Assembly (NCBI GenBank): GCA_027450125.1 | Contig: DAIDKG010000421.1 | Coordinates: 1 to 7,841, forward strand | Direction of reading: 5' to 3' | Origin: Bordetella sp. | GTDB lineage: Bacteria; Pseudomonadota; Gammaproteobacteria; Burkholderiales; Burkholderiaceae_B | DNA length: 7,841 nucleotides | The notes under the pieces: model-generated | The model's input: only the letters and a program-made list of their open reading frames with translations | Databases searched by the model: none | Told to the model about the DNA's origin: nothing | Made by a program: the position numbers and the translations under genes | Shown: piece by piece, positions 1 through 6,563 of the stretch | Numbering within the stretch: position 1 is the stretch's first letter | How the letters are laid out: each line of letters begins with the position of its first letter

Positions 1-1
1 C

Positions 2-142
2 GACCTCGCGCCGCAAGGGCTGCTGCTCAATGCCCCGCGCGCCAGCTCGCTGCGCTTCATGCCGGCGCTGAACGTGAGCGAAGCCGAGACCCGGCAGATG
101 CTGGAGATGCTCGACGGCGTGATCGCGAAGATCAAGAAGTAA
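2..142 (+). CDS. argD: Class III aminotransferase, C-terminal end (probably acetylornithine aminotransferase)
   Basis: Only the last 46 codons and a TAA stop (140-142) are in the window; the gene starts to the left. The readable tail contains GLLLNAPRASSLRFMPALNV followed by an acidic, helical segment ending in AKIKK. A 'GLL-N-...-RF-PAL-(V/I)S' segment followed by a short C-terminal helix is typical of PLP-dependent class III aminotransferases of the ArgD/succinylornithine transaminase group, which transfer an amino group between N-acetylornithine and 2-oxoglutarate in cytoplasmic arginine metabolism. The PLP lysine and other catalytic residues lie outside the window, so substrate cannot be settled; 4-aminobutyrate or ornithine aminotransferases remain possible. 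The gene converges on the minus-strand operon and has a strong hairpin terminator 18 bp past its stop. It is not obviously related in function to the leucine genes opposite. Confidence 0.68.
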   Translation, partial: DLAPQGLLLNAPRASSLRFMPALNVSEAETRQMLEMLDGVIAKIKK

Positions 143-159
143 GTTGCGCTTTCGCTGAC

Positions 160-194
160 GAAAACGGCTGCCGGAAAATTCGGCAGCCGTTTTC
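160..194. terminator. Probably bidirectional intrinsic terminator between convergent genes
   Basis: Arms 160-173 and 181-194 form a perfect 14-bp stem (outer G-C, then AAAA/TTTT, then a GC-rich core CGGCTGCCG/CGGCAGCCG) around a 7-nt loop, GAAAATT. Because the AAAA/TTTT pairs lie at the base of the stem, a T-tract follows the GC core in both directions: TTTTCCTTT on the plus strand and TTTTCG on the minus strand. The hairpin lies 18 bp after the aminotransferase stop and 47 bp after the transporter stop (241-243), so it can end both transcripts. The shape is read directly from the sequence; two-way termination is inferred. A second T-run (221-227) nearby may contribute on the plus strand. Confidence 0.88.
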
Positions 195-240
195 CTTTGT
201 CTCGGCCGGTGCGCGGCAGCTTTTTTTGCGCTAACAAGCT
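195..240. other. Intergenic segment with second CGGCAGC copy and T7 run
   Basis: This gap between the terminator and the transporter stop contains no ORF. It holds CGGCAGC (214-220) directly followed by seven T residues (221-227). The heptamer repeats the right-arm core of the terminator (181-187), so GCTGCCG at 167-173 could pair with either copy. Locally it also has a weak 4-bp stem, GCCG (205-208) with CGGC (214-217). This could serve as a backup terminator for plus-strand transcription. Confidence 0.4.
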
Positions 241-1470
241 CTAATGCAAGGACCGTAATTTGCGCAGCTCCGGGAACCAACCCATCCACAGCCCCGCGAC
301 CACAATGGTGCCGATGCCGCCCAGCACCGCGGCGGGCACCGTGCCCATCAAAGCTGCGGTCACGCCCGATTCGAATTCGCCCAGCTGGTTGGACGTGCCG
401 ATGAACAGCGTATTGACCGCGCTGACGCGGCCCAGCATGTCGTCGGGCGTATGCAGCGGCACCAGGGAACCGCGCACCACCATGCTCACCGAGTCCGCCG
501 CGCCCAGCACGGCCAGCGAGACGATGGACAAGGGAATCGACCGCGACAGGCCGAAGACCACCGTGGCCAGGCCGAAGACGAACAGGGCCGCGAACAGCTG
601 CATGCCAATGGCGCCGCGCAGGCCGTGGCGCGTCAGCACCAGGGACATCAATATCGCGCCGCAGGCCGGCGCCGCGCGCAGCAGCCCCAGAGCCCAGGGA
701 CCCGCCTGCAGGATGTCCTTGGCGTAGACCGGCAGCAGCGCCGTCGCGCCGCCCAGCAGCACGCAGAACAGGTCCAGCGACAGCGTGCCCAGCAGGATGC
801 GCCGCTGGAAAATGAACCGGATGCCCGCGAACAGCGAGGCCAGCGTCGCGGGCTCCTTGCGTGCGGGCTGGCGCGGCACGGCCACGGTCGCAATGCCTGC
901 GCAACCCGCAATGAACAGCAGCGCCGCGGCGCAATACACCCAACCCGCGCCCAGCCCGTAACCCACGCCGCCCAGCGCCGGCCCCAGTATCTGCGCGGCC
1001 TTGTTGGCCGAGGTGGACATGGCCGTGGCGCGCGGAATGGCCGGGCGCGGCACCAGTGCAGGCAGCAAGGCCGGCAGCGTCGGCGCTTCGAAGGCCCGCG
1101 CGGCGCTCATCAGTATCACGATGCCGTAAAGCAGCGGCACGCCACCCGCCCCCGCCAGGCTCGATGCCGCCAGCGCCACGGCGCAGAGCGCCTCCAGCGC
1201 CATGCAGGTGGCCACGATGAGACGGCGGTCGTAGCGGTCGGCGGCGTGGCCCACGAGGAGCGTGAGCGCCACCATGGGCAGGAACTGCGCCAGGCCGATC
1301 AGGCCCAGGTCCAGCGGATTGCCCGTCATGGCGTAGATCTGCCAGCCCAGCGCGACGGAGACGATCTGGTAGGCGAAGGAAGAGCCCATGCGAGCCAGCA
1401 GGAAATGCCGGAACGCCGCTGGCATCGGGCCCGATGCGTCGATATCGGGCCCGGCCTTGGATACAGCCAT
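241..1470 (-). CDS. Major facilitator superfamily transporter (MFS_3/EntS-like)
   Basis: A 409-residue integral inner-membrane protein with about twelve hydrophobic segments, the first beginning near residue 22. It has a clear MFS motif A, GHAADRYDRR (74-83), in the loop between the second and third helices. The segment TPDDMLGRVSAVNTLFIGTS (341-360) resembles the C-terminal half of EntS-like (MFS_3) exporters, some of which carry siderophores or drugs. Substrate and direction cannot be read from the sequence. The gene lies 44 nt after liuD on the same strand and is the last gene before the convergent terminator, so it is probably cotranscribed. The annotated ATG (1468-1470) has no clear Shine-Dalgarno sequence. 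A second ATG at residue 16 (1423-1425) would still keep all membrane helices, and the intervening residues look like a non-conserved leader. It could be a catabolite or organic acid transporter, or simply a neighbour unrelated to leucine. Confidence 0.88.
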   Translation of the reverse strand: MAVSKAGPDIDASGPMPAAFRHFLLARMGSSFAYQIVSVALGWQIYAMTGNPLDLGLIGLAQFLPMVALTLLVGHAADRYDRRLIVATCMALEALCAVALAASSLAGAGGVPLLYGIVILMSAARAFEAPTLPALLPALVPRPAIPRATAMSTSANKAAQILGPALGGVGYGLGAGWVYCAAALLFIAGCAGIATVAVPRQPARKEPATLASLFAGIRFIFQRRILLGTLSLDLFCVLLGGATALLPVYAKDILQAGPWALGLLRAAPACGAILMSLVLTRHGLRGAIGMQLFAALFVFGLATVVFGLSRSIPLSIVSLAVLGAADSVSMVVRGSLVPLHTPDDMLGRVSAVNTLFIGTSNQLGEFESGVTAALMGTVPAAVLGGIGTIVVAGLWMGWFPELRKLRSLH

Positions 1471-1514
1471 GAGAAGCTCGGGAAAGGCGCGCCTGGGCGC
1501 CGAAGACCCCTATT

Positions 1515-3557
1515 CTACTTTTCGGCCGCGTCGATCGCGGCCAGCTCGGCCCCTTCGGTCACCTGGTCGCCTACCGCGTAGTAGATCTCACGCACCGTGC
1601 CGTCGGCAGGGGCGGCAATGGTGTGCTCCATCTTCATGGCTTCCATGACCAGCAGGGCCTGGCCCTTCTTGACCGCGTCGCCGGCCTTGACCGAAATGGC
1701 GACGATCTTGCCGGGCATGGGCGCGGCCAGGCCGCCGGCGTGGCCCTGCTCATCGTCACCCGCGTGGGCCATGGCATCGTGGCGTTCGAGCACGTAGGTG
1801 TTGCCGTCCATGAAGACATGCACATGCTCGCCCTGCGTGACCACGGTGCCGCACAACTCGCGTCCGGCCAGGGTCACGCGCACGGCCAGGCCGGACGCCG
1901 ACGCGGCCGCCTGCGTCTGCCAGGCATAGTCCTGCAGGCCCGCACCGCAATCGATCTGCCAGTCCGTACCGTGCCGCACCAGCGGGATCCGGCGCGGCGC
2001 GGCGTCGATCAGCCACTCGATCGGAAGCATGTAGGTGCTGTTGCCCAGGCGCCAGCCGTCGTTGGCGAGCCAGGGGTCGGCAGGCGCGGCGTTGGCCGCC
2101 ACCGCGGTGGCGCGCGAAGCCGGCAAGCCCAACCCGGCCAGCACGGCCGCGCAAGCCAGGGCCAACACGTCGCCGCCGATCTCGGCGGGCGGCGGCAGCA
2201 GCGTGGCACGGCGGCGCTCGATCAGCCCGGTGTCCAGATCGGCCGCGGCAAAGGCTGCGTCGCGCATGAGGCGGCCCAGGAAGGCCACATTGGTCTGCAC
2301 GCCCACCACGCGTGTCTCGGCCAAGGCCTGCAGCATGAGGCGGCGCGCCTGATCGCGGTCGGCGCCGTGCACGATGAGCTTGGCCACCATGGGATCGTAG
2401 AACGGCGTGATGGCATCGCCCATGCGCACGCCGCCGTCCACCCGCACGGCATCGTTGGCAAAGGCCGTGTGCGGCGGAAATTCCAGATACGACAAGGTGC
2501 CGATGGACGGCAGAAAGCCCGTGTCGGGATTCTCGGCGTACAAACGCACCTCGATGGCATGGCCGGCTATGCGCAGGTCTTCCTGGCGCAGGGGCAGCGG
2601 TTCGCCGGCCGCCACGCGCAATTGCCACTCCACCAGATCCAGCCCGGTGATCATCTCGGTGACCGGATGCTCGACCTGCAGGCGCGTGTTCATTTCCATG
2701 AAGTAGAAGCGGCCGTCGGGCTCGGCGATGAACTCCACCGTGCCGGCGCCCACATAACCCACGGCCTGGGCCGCGGCCACGGCGGCCTCGCCCATGGCCT
2801 TGCGGCGCTCGGGCGTCATGCCGGGGGCGGGCGCTTCCTCGATCACTTTCTGGTGGCGGCGCTGCACCGAGCAGTCCCGCTCGAACAGGTAGACGCAATG
2901 GCCGTGCTGGTCGGCGAACACCTGGATCTCGATGTGGCGCGGCTTCTGCAGATAGCGCTCGATGAGCACGCGGTCGTCGCCGAAGCTGGATTTGGCTTCG
3001 CGCTGGCAGGAGGCCAGCGCCTCGATGAACGCATCGGAGGACTCGACCACGCGCATGCCCTTGCCGCCGCCGCCCGCGCTGGCCTTGATGAGCACGGGGT
3101 AGCCGATCCTGTCGGCCTGCGACTTGAGGAACTGCGGGTCCTGGTTGTCGCCATGATAGCCGGGCACCAGCGGCACGCCGGCCTTTTCCATCAGCGACTT
3201 GGCGGCCGATTTGCTGCCCATGGCTGCGATGGCCGAAGCCGGGGGGCCGACGAAAGCAATGCCGGCTTTCTCCGCGGCCTGCGCGAATGCTTCGTTCTCG
3301 GACAGGAAGCCGTAGCCGGGATGGATGGCCTGCGCCCCCGTGTCCTTGGCAGCCTGGAGGATGGCTTCGGCGCGCAGATAGCTGTCGCGCGGCTCGGAGC
3401 CGCCGATATGGATGGCCATATCGCAGGCGGCGACGTGCTTGGCCTGCGCGTCGGCATCGGAATACACCGCCACCGTACGGATGCCCAGCTTGCGGGCAGT
3501 GGCGGCGACGCGGCAGGCGATTTCGCCGCGGTTGGCGATCAACAGGGTGCTAAACAT
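1515..3557 (-). CDS. liuD: Methylcrotonyl-CoA carboxylase alpha subunit (biotin carboxylase + biotin carrier)
   Basis: This 680-residue biotin-dependent carboxylase subunit carboxylates its own biotin using ATP and bicarbonate and passes the carboxyl group to LiuB. Residues 1-110 are the biotin carboxylase N-domain (starts MFSTLLIANRGEIA). The ATP-grasp domain follows, with the glycine loop GGGGKG (162-167), RHIEIQV (207-213) and the EMNTRLQVEH active site (288-297). K116, E288, R292, Q294, E296 and R338 match the E. coli AccC catalytic positions and are present. The C-terminal biotinyl domain carries EAMKM with Lys642 as the biotinylation site. Length fits MCC alpha (about 650-680), far longer than AccC. 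Propionyl-CoA carboxylase alpha is the main alternative; the adjacent isovaleryl-CoA dehydrogenase and MCC-type beta subunit favour methylcrotonyl-CoA. The ATG at 3555-3557 begins the conserved N-terminus, although its ribosome site is weak. liuD sits 135 nt after liuB, behind a folded repeat. Confidence 0.93.
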   Translation of the reverse strand: MFSTLLIANRGEIACRVAATARKLGIRTVAVYSDADAQAKHVAACDMAIHIGGSEPRDSYLRAEAILQAAKDTGAQAIHPGYGFLSENEAFAQAAEKAGIAFVGPPASAIAAMGSKSAAKSLMEKAGVPLVPGYHGDNQDPQFLKSQADRIGYPVLIKASAGGGGKGMRVVESSDAFIEALASCQREAKSSFGDDRVLIERYLQKPRHIEIQVFADQHGHCVYLFERDCSVQRRHQKVIEEAPAPGMTPERRKAMGEAAVAAAQAVGYVGAGTVEFIAEPDGRFYFMEMNTRLQVEHPVTEMITGLDLVEWQLRVAAGEPLPLRQEDLRIAGHAIEVRLYAENPDTGFLPSIGTLSYLEFPPHTAFANDAVRVDGGVRMGDAITPFYDPMVAKLIVHGADRDQARRLMLQALAETRVVGVQTNVAFLGRLMRDAAFAAADLDTGLIERRRATLLPPPAEIGGDVLALACAAVLAGLGLPASRATAVAANAAPADPWLANDGWRLGNSTYMLPIEWLIDAAPRRIPLVRHGTDWQIDCGAGLQDYAWQTQAAASASGLAVRVTLAGRELCGTVVTQGEHVHVFMDGNTYVLERHDAMAHAGDDEQGHAGGLAAPMPGKIVAISVKAGDAVKKGQALLVMEAMKMEHTIAAPADGTVREIYYAVGDQVTEGAELAAIDAAEK

Positions 3558-3568
3558 TTTTTTATCAT
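3542..3568 (-). other. Nine-codon ORF overlapping the liuD start (possible translational coupling)
   Basis: An ATG at 3566-3568, 11 nt upstream of the liuD ATG, opens a +1-shifted reading frame, MIKKCLAPC, and is followed by TGA at 3539-3541. It therefore overlaps the first codons of liuD. The liuD start is embedded in a run of seven A residues on the coding strand (3557-3563), so one extra A would fuse the upstream ATG in frame with liuD. Neither ATG has a strong Shine-Dalgarno sequence. The frame is seen in the sequence; any coupling or slippage role is a guess, and chance is a fair explanation. Confidence 0.2.
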
Positions 3569-3598
3569 CCCGAAAAACCTAAGCCTTCAACAGCAATT

Positions 3599-3688
3599 GA
3601 CCCCATCAGGGACACCGCAGATCCGGCTCCGCCGGTCTGCTGGTGTCGCCCCCTCCAGGGGGCGCGCGAAGCGCGTAGGGGGTGGGTC
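3599..3688. repeat. Multi-hairpin palindromic intergenic element between liuB and liuD
   Basis: Almost the whole liuB-liuD gap is foldable. Hairpin A (3611-3647) pairs 3611-3616 with 3642-3647, 3617-3621 with 3636-3640 and 3623-3627 with 3631-3635. That makes 16 pairs with single bulged T residues at 3622 and 3641 and a TCC loop. Hairpin B (3647-3664) is a perfect 7-bp stem, CGCCCCC/GGGGGCG, with a TCCA loop. Hairpin C (3663-3675) is CGCGC-GAA-GCGCG. The short arms GACCC (3599-3603) and GGGTC (3684-3688) can close the set into a branched structure. CCCCCT (3649-3654) can alternatively pair with AGGGGG (3677-3682). No T-tract follows directly on the minus strand, so it does not look like a standard terminator. 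It resembles dispersed GC-rich palindromic intergenic repeats of Burkholderiales as I remember them; copy number was not checked. Possible roles are mRNA processing or protection between the subunit genes, or transcription attenuation. Confidence 0.72.
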
Positions 3689-3692
3689 CTAT

Positions 3693-5300
3693 CTACATGC
3701 GGAACACGCCGAAGCGCGTATCCTCGATCGGCGCGTTGAGTGCAGCCGACAGCGCCAGGCCCAGCACGCGGCGCGTGTCCGCCGGCACGATGATGCCGTC
3801 GTCCCACAGGCGCGCCGTGGCGTAATAGGGGTGGCCTTCGCGTTCGTACTGCGCGCGGATGGGCGCCTTGAAGGCTTCCTCTTCGTCGCCCGACCACTGT
3901 CCGCCCTTGGCCTCGATGCCTTCGCGGCGCACGGTGGCCAGCACGCTGGCCGCCTGCTCGCCGCCCATCACCGAAATGCGCGCGTTGGGCCACATGAACA
4001 GCATGCGCGGCGAGAAGCCCCGGCCGCACATGCCGTAATTGCCCGCGCCGAACGAACCGCCGATGAGCACGGTGAACTTGGGCACCGCCGCCGTGGCCAC
4101 GGCCGTCACCATCTTGGCACCGTGGCGCGCAATGCCTTCGTTCTCGTACTTGCGGCCCACCATGAAGCCGGTGATGTTCTGCAAGAACACCAGCGGGATC
4201 TTGCGCTGCGCACACAGCTCGATGAAATGCGCGCCCTTCTGCGCCGATTCGGAAAACAGGATGCCGTTATTGGCGACGATGCCCACCGGCATGCCGTGGA
4301 TGTGGGCAAAACCCGTGACCAGCGTGGTGCCGTAGCGCGCCTTGAATTCATCGAACTCGGAGCCGTCGACGATGCGCGCAATGATCTCGCGCACATCGAA
4401 GGGCTTGCGCGTGTCGGCGGGAATGATGCCGTTGAGCTCGGCCGGGTCGTACAGCGGCTCGCGCACAGGCGCCAGCGCCAGCGGCTGCGGCTTCTTGCGG
4501 TTCAGCCGCGCCACGGCTTGGCGCGCCAGCTGCAAGGCGTGCAAGTCGTTGGCGGCCAGGTGGTCGACCACGCCCGACAAGCGCGTGTGCACGTCGCCGC
4601 CGCCCAGCTCCTCGGCGCTGACGACCTCGCCCGTGGCCGCCTTCACCAGCGGCGGACCGCCCAGGAAGATGGTGCCCTGGTTGCGCACGATGATGGACTC
4701 GTCGCTCATCGCCGGCACATACGCGCCGCCTGCCGTGCACGAGCCCATGACCACCGCGATCTGCGCGATGCCCATCGAGGACATGACGGCCTGGTTGTAG
4801 AAGATGCGGCCGAAGTGGTCGCGGTCGGGAAAGACCTCGTCCTGACGCGGCAGGTTGGCACCGCCCGAATCGACCAGGTAGACGCAGGGCAGGCGGTTCT
4901 GCTGCGCAATCTCCTGCGCGCGCAGGTGCTTCTTCACGGTCATCGGGTAATACGTGCCGCCCTTGACGGTGGCGTCGTTGCAGACGATGACGCACTCGGT
5001 ACCTTCGATGCGGCCGATGCCGGTGATGATGCCGGCGCCGGGCGCTTCGTCGCCGTACATGCCGTGCGCGGCCAGCGGCGAGAGCTCCAGAAAGGGGCTG
5101 CCCGGATCGATGAGACGCTCGACGCGGTCGCGCGGCAAAAGCTTGCCGCGGGCCACGTGCTTGGCACGGGCAGCGTCGCTGCCGCCCTTGGCCGTCCTGG
5201 CCGTGACAGACGCCAGATCGTCGATCTGGGCCTGCATGGCCCGGGCGTTATCGGTGAAGTCCTGCGACCGCGCATTGACGCGGGAATCGATGGTGGGCAT
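3693..5300 (-). CDS. liuB: Methylcrotonyl-CoA carboxylase beta subunit (carboxyltransferase)
   Basis: This 535-residue cytoplasmic subunit transfers the carboxyl group from LiuD-bound biotin to 3-methylcrotonyl-CoA, giving 3-methylglutaconyl-CoA in leucine breakdown. Two crotonase-like halves are visible. The N-half has VDSGGANLP (143-151) and the oxyanion-forming [16 protein letters not shown] (186-201). The C-half has QNITGFMVG (374-382) and [19 protein letters not shown] (414-432), followed by [10 protein letters not shown] (445-454). The GGAN-LP-QDEVFPD stretch and the C-terminal PADTRRVL...FGVFRM end are typical of MCC beta more than of propionyl-CoA carboxylase beta, and the length matches the family's usual ~535. 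The ATG at 5298-5300 is preceded only by a weak GGGA (5307-5310). It follows the thiolase gene by 42 nt and precedes liuD by 135 nt; in many liu operons liuC occupies that gap. Geranyl-CoA carboxylase is a remote alternative. Confidence 0.94.
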   Translation of the reverse strand: MPTIDSRVNARSQDFTDNARAMQAQIDDLASVTARTAKGGSDAARAKHVARGKLLPRDRVERLIDPGSPFLELSPLAAHGMYGDEAPGAGIITGIGRIEGTECVIVCNDATVKGGTYYPMTVKKHLRAQEIAQQNRLPCVYLVDSGGANLPRQDEVFPDRDHFGRIFYNQAVMSSMGIAQIAVVMGSCTAGGAYVPAMSDESIIVRNQGTIFLGGPPLVKAATGEVVSAEELGGGDVHTRLSGVVDHLAANDLHALQLARQAVARLNRKKPQPLALAPVREPLYDPAELNGIIPADTRKPFDVREIIARIVDGSEFDEFKARYGTTLVTGFAHIHGMPVGIVANNGILFSESAQKGAHFIELCAQRKIPLVFLQNITGFMVGRKYENEGIARHGAKMVTAVATAAVPKFTVLIGGSFGAGNYGMCGRGFSPRMLFMWPNARISVMGGEQAASVLATVRREGIEAKGGQWSGDEEEAFKAPIRAQYEREGHPYYATARLWDDGIIVPADTRRVLGLALSAALNAPIEDTRFGVFRM

Positions 5301-5342
5301 GCACTATCCCGAAGAAGTTGTCTCGAAAACGGCGCTCAGGCT

Positions 5343-6524
5343 TCAGACCATTTCGATGGCCATGGCCACGGCTTCGCCGCCACCGATGCACAGCGTGGCC
5401 ACGCCGCGCTTGCCGCCGGTCTTCCTGAGCGCGCCGATCAGCGTCACCAGCAAGCGCGCGCCCGAGGCACCGATGGGGTGGCCCAGGGCCGTCGCGCCGC
5501 CGTGCATGTTGACCTTGGCATGCGGCAGGTCGAACTCTTTCATGGCGGCCATGGTCACCACGGCGAAGGCTTCGTTGATCTCGTACAGATCCACGTCCTC
5601 GGCCTTCCAGCCCGTCTTCTTGAACAGGTTCTGCATCGCACCGACTGGCGCGGTGGTGAACCAGTTCGGCTCCTGCGCGTGCTGCGCATGGGCGACCACG
5701 CGGGCGATGGGCGTGCAGCCAAGCTTGGCGGCGGTGGAGGCGCGCATCATCACCAGCGCGGCCGCGCCGTCGGAGATCGACGAGGCATTGGCGGCGGTGA
5801 TGGTGCCGTCCTTCTTGAACGCGGGCTTGAGCGTGGGAATCTTCTCGGGCGACGCCTTGGTCGGCGCTTCGTCGGTGTCGATCACGGTGTCGCCCGTGCG
5901 GCCGGCCACGGTGACCGGCGCGATTTCCCACTTGAAGCTGCCGTCCTCGGTCGCGGCGCGCGCGCGGCGCAGCGACTCGATCGAGAAGGCGTCCTGCTCT
6001 TCGCGCGTGAAGTGGTACTTGGCGGCGCAGTCTTCGGCAAAAACGCCCATGGCGGTGCCGCGCTGGTAGGCGTCTTCCAGGCCGTCCAGCGCCATGTGGT
6101 CGTACACGGTGCTGTGTCCGTAGCGGTAGCCCTGGCGGCCCTTGAGCATCAGGTAGGGCGCGTTGCTCATGCTTTCCTGGCCGCCGGCCACCACGACCTC
6201 GGCCGAGCCGACCGCGAGCAGATCGTGGCCGAACATGGCTGCCTTCAGGCCCGAGCCGCATACCTTGTGGATGGTGGTGCAGGCCACGCGCTTGTCCAGG
6301 CCGGCGTTGAGTGCGGCCTGGCGCGCCGGCGCCTGGCCCTGGCCGGCCTGCAGCACGTTGCCCATGATGACTTCGTCGATCTGGTCGGGCGCAATGCCGG
6401 CGCGCTCGACGGCAGCCTTGATGGCGACGGAGCCCAGCTGGTGCGCGGCCAGGCCGGACAGACTGCCCAGCATGCCGCCCATGGGCGTGCGGGCGACGGA
6501 AACGATGACGATGGGGTCGGACAT
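5343..6524 (-). CDS. Acetyl-CoA acetyltransferase (thiolase II family)
   Basis: A 393-residue thiolase, the normal length for bacterial acetoacetyl-CoA thiolases. It interconverts acetoacetyl-CoA plus CoA with two acetyl-CoA in the cytoplasm. The acyl-accepting cysteine is Cys89 in CTTIHKVCGSGLKAAM (82-97). The second active-site signature, GHPIGASGAR (348-357), supplies His349, and Cys379 in LCIGGGEA (378-385) is the proton-shuttling cysteine. Asn317 of the NEAF motif (317-320) is also present, so the enzyme should be active. Asn of the usual NGGA motif is His341 (HGGATALGHP), a variant I recall in other thiolases. It lies between liuA (39-nt gap) and liuB (42-nt gap), an apt place to consume acetoacetate-derived acetoacetyl-CoA from leucine. 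A longer-chain 3-ketoacyl-CoA thiolase such as FadA, or PhaA-type activity, cannot be excluded. The ATG at 6522-6524 has a good ribosome site. Confidence 0.93.
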   Translation of the reverse strand: MSDPIVIVSVARTPMGGMLGSLSGLAAHQLGSVAIKAAVERAGIAPDQIDEVIMGNVLQAGQGQAPARQAALNAGLDKRVACTTIHKVCGSGLKAAMFGHDLLAVGSAEVVVAGGQESMSNAPYLMLKGRQGYRYGHSTVYDHMALDGLEDAYQRGTAMGVFAEDCAAKYHFTREEQDAFSIESLRRARAATEDGSFKWEIAPVTVAGRTGDTVIDTDEAPTKASPEKIPTLKPAFKKDGTITAANASSISDGAAALVMMRASTAAKLGCTPIARVVAHAQHAQEPNWFTTAPVGAMQNLFKKTGWKAEDVDLYEINEAFAVVTMAAMKEFDLPHAKVNMHGGATALGHPIGASGARLLVTLIGALRKTGGKRGVATLCIGGGEAVAMAIEMV

Positions 6525-6531
6525 GATGTAG

Positions 6532-6537
6532 CTCCTC
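6532..6537 (-). promoter_or_regulatory. Ribosome binding site of the thiolase gene
   Basis: GAGGAG on the minus strand, 7 nt before the ATG at 6522-6524. The spacing and sequence are near ideal and fix the start codon. It is one of only two strong Shine-Dalgarno sites in the operon; liuB, liuD and the transporter have weak ones. Confidence 0.8.
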
Positions 6538-6563
6538 GCTCTGACTGTGTTGGGTTGAAGGCC

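Noticed and set aside
1486..1501. GGCGC/GCGCC hairpin between liuD and the transporter as a terminator
   Set aside because: Only five base pairs and no T-tract; too weak to interrupt the operon.
451..1581. A 376-codon plus-strand frame opposite the transporter
   Set aside because: Gln/Arg/His-rich translation with no domain, opposite a clear MFS protein; a codon-bias shadow.
3558..3600. A promoter for liuD in the gap (TTGAAG, 17 nt, TGATAA)
   Set aside because: The -10 match is poor and it would place the transcript start at or inside the liuD start codon; not enough to call.
3599..3688. The folded element as a rho-independent terminator
   Set aside because: No T-run follows the hairpins in the direction of transcription, and the downstream gene encodes the partner subunit that must be co-expressed.
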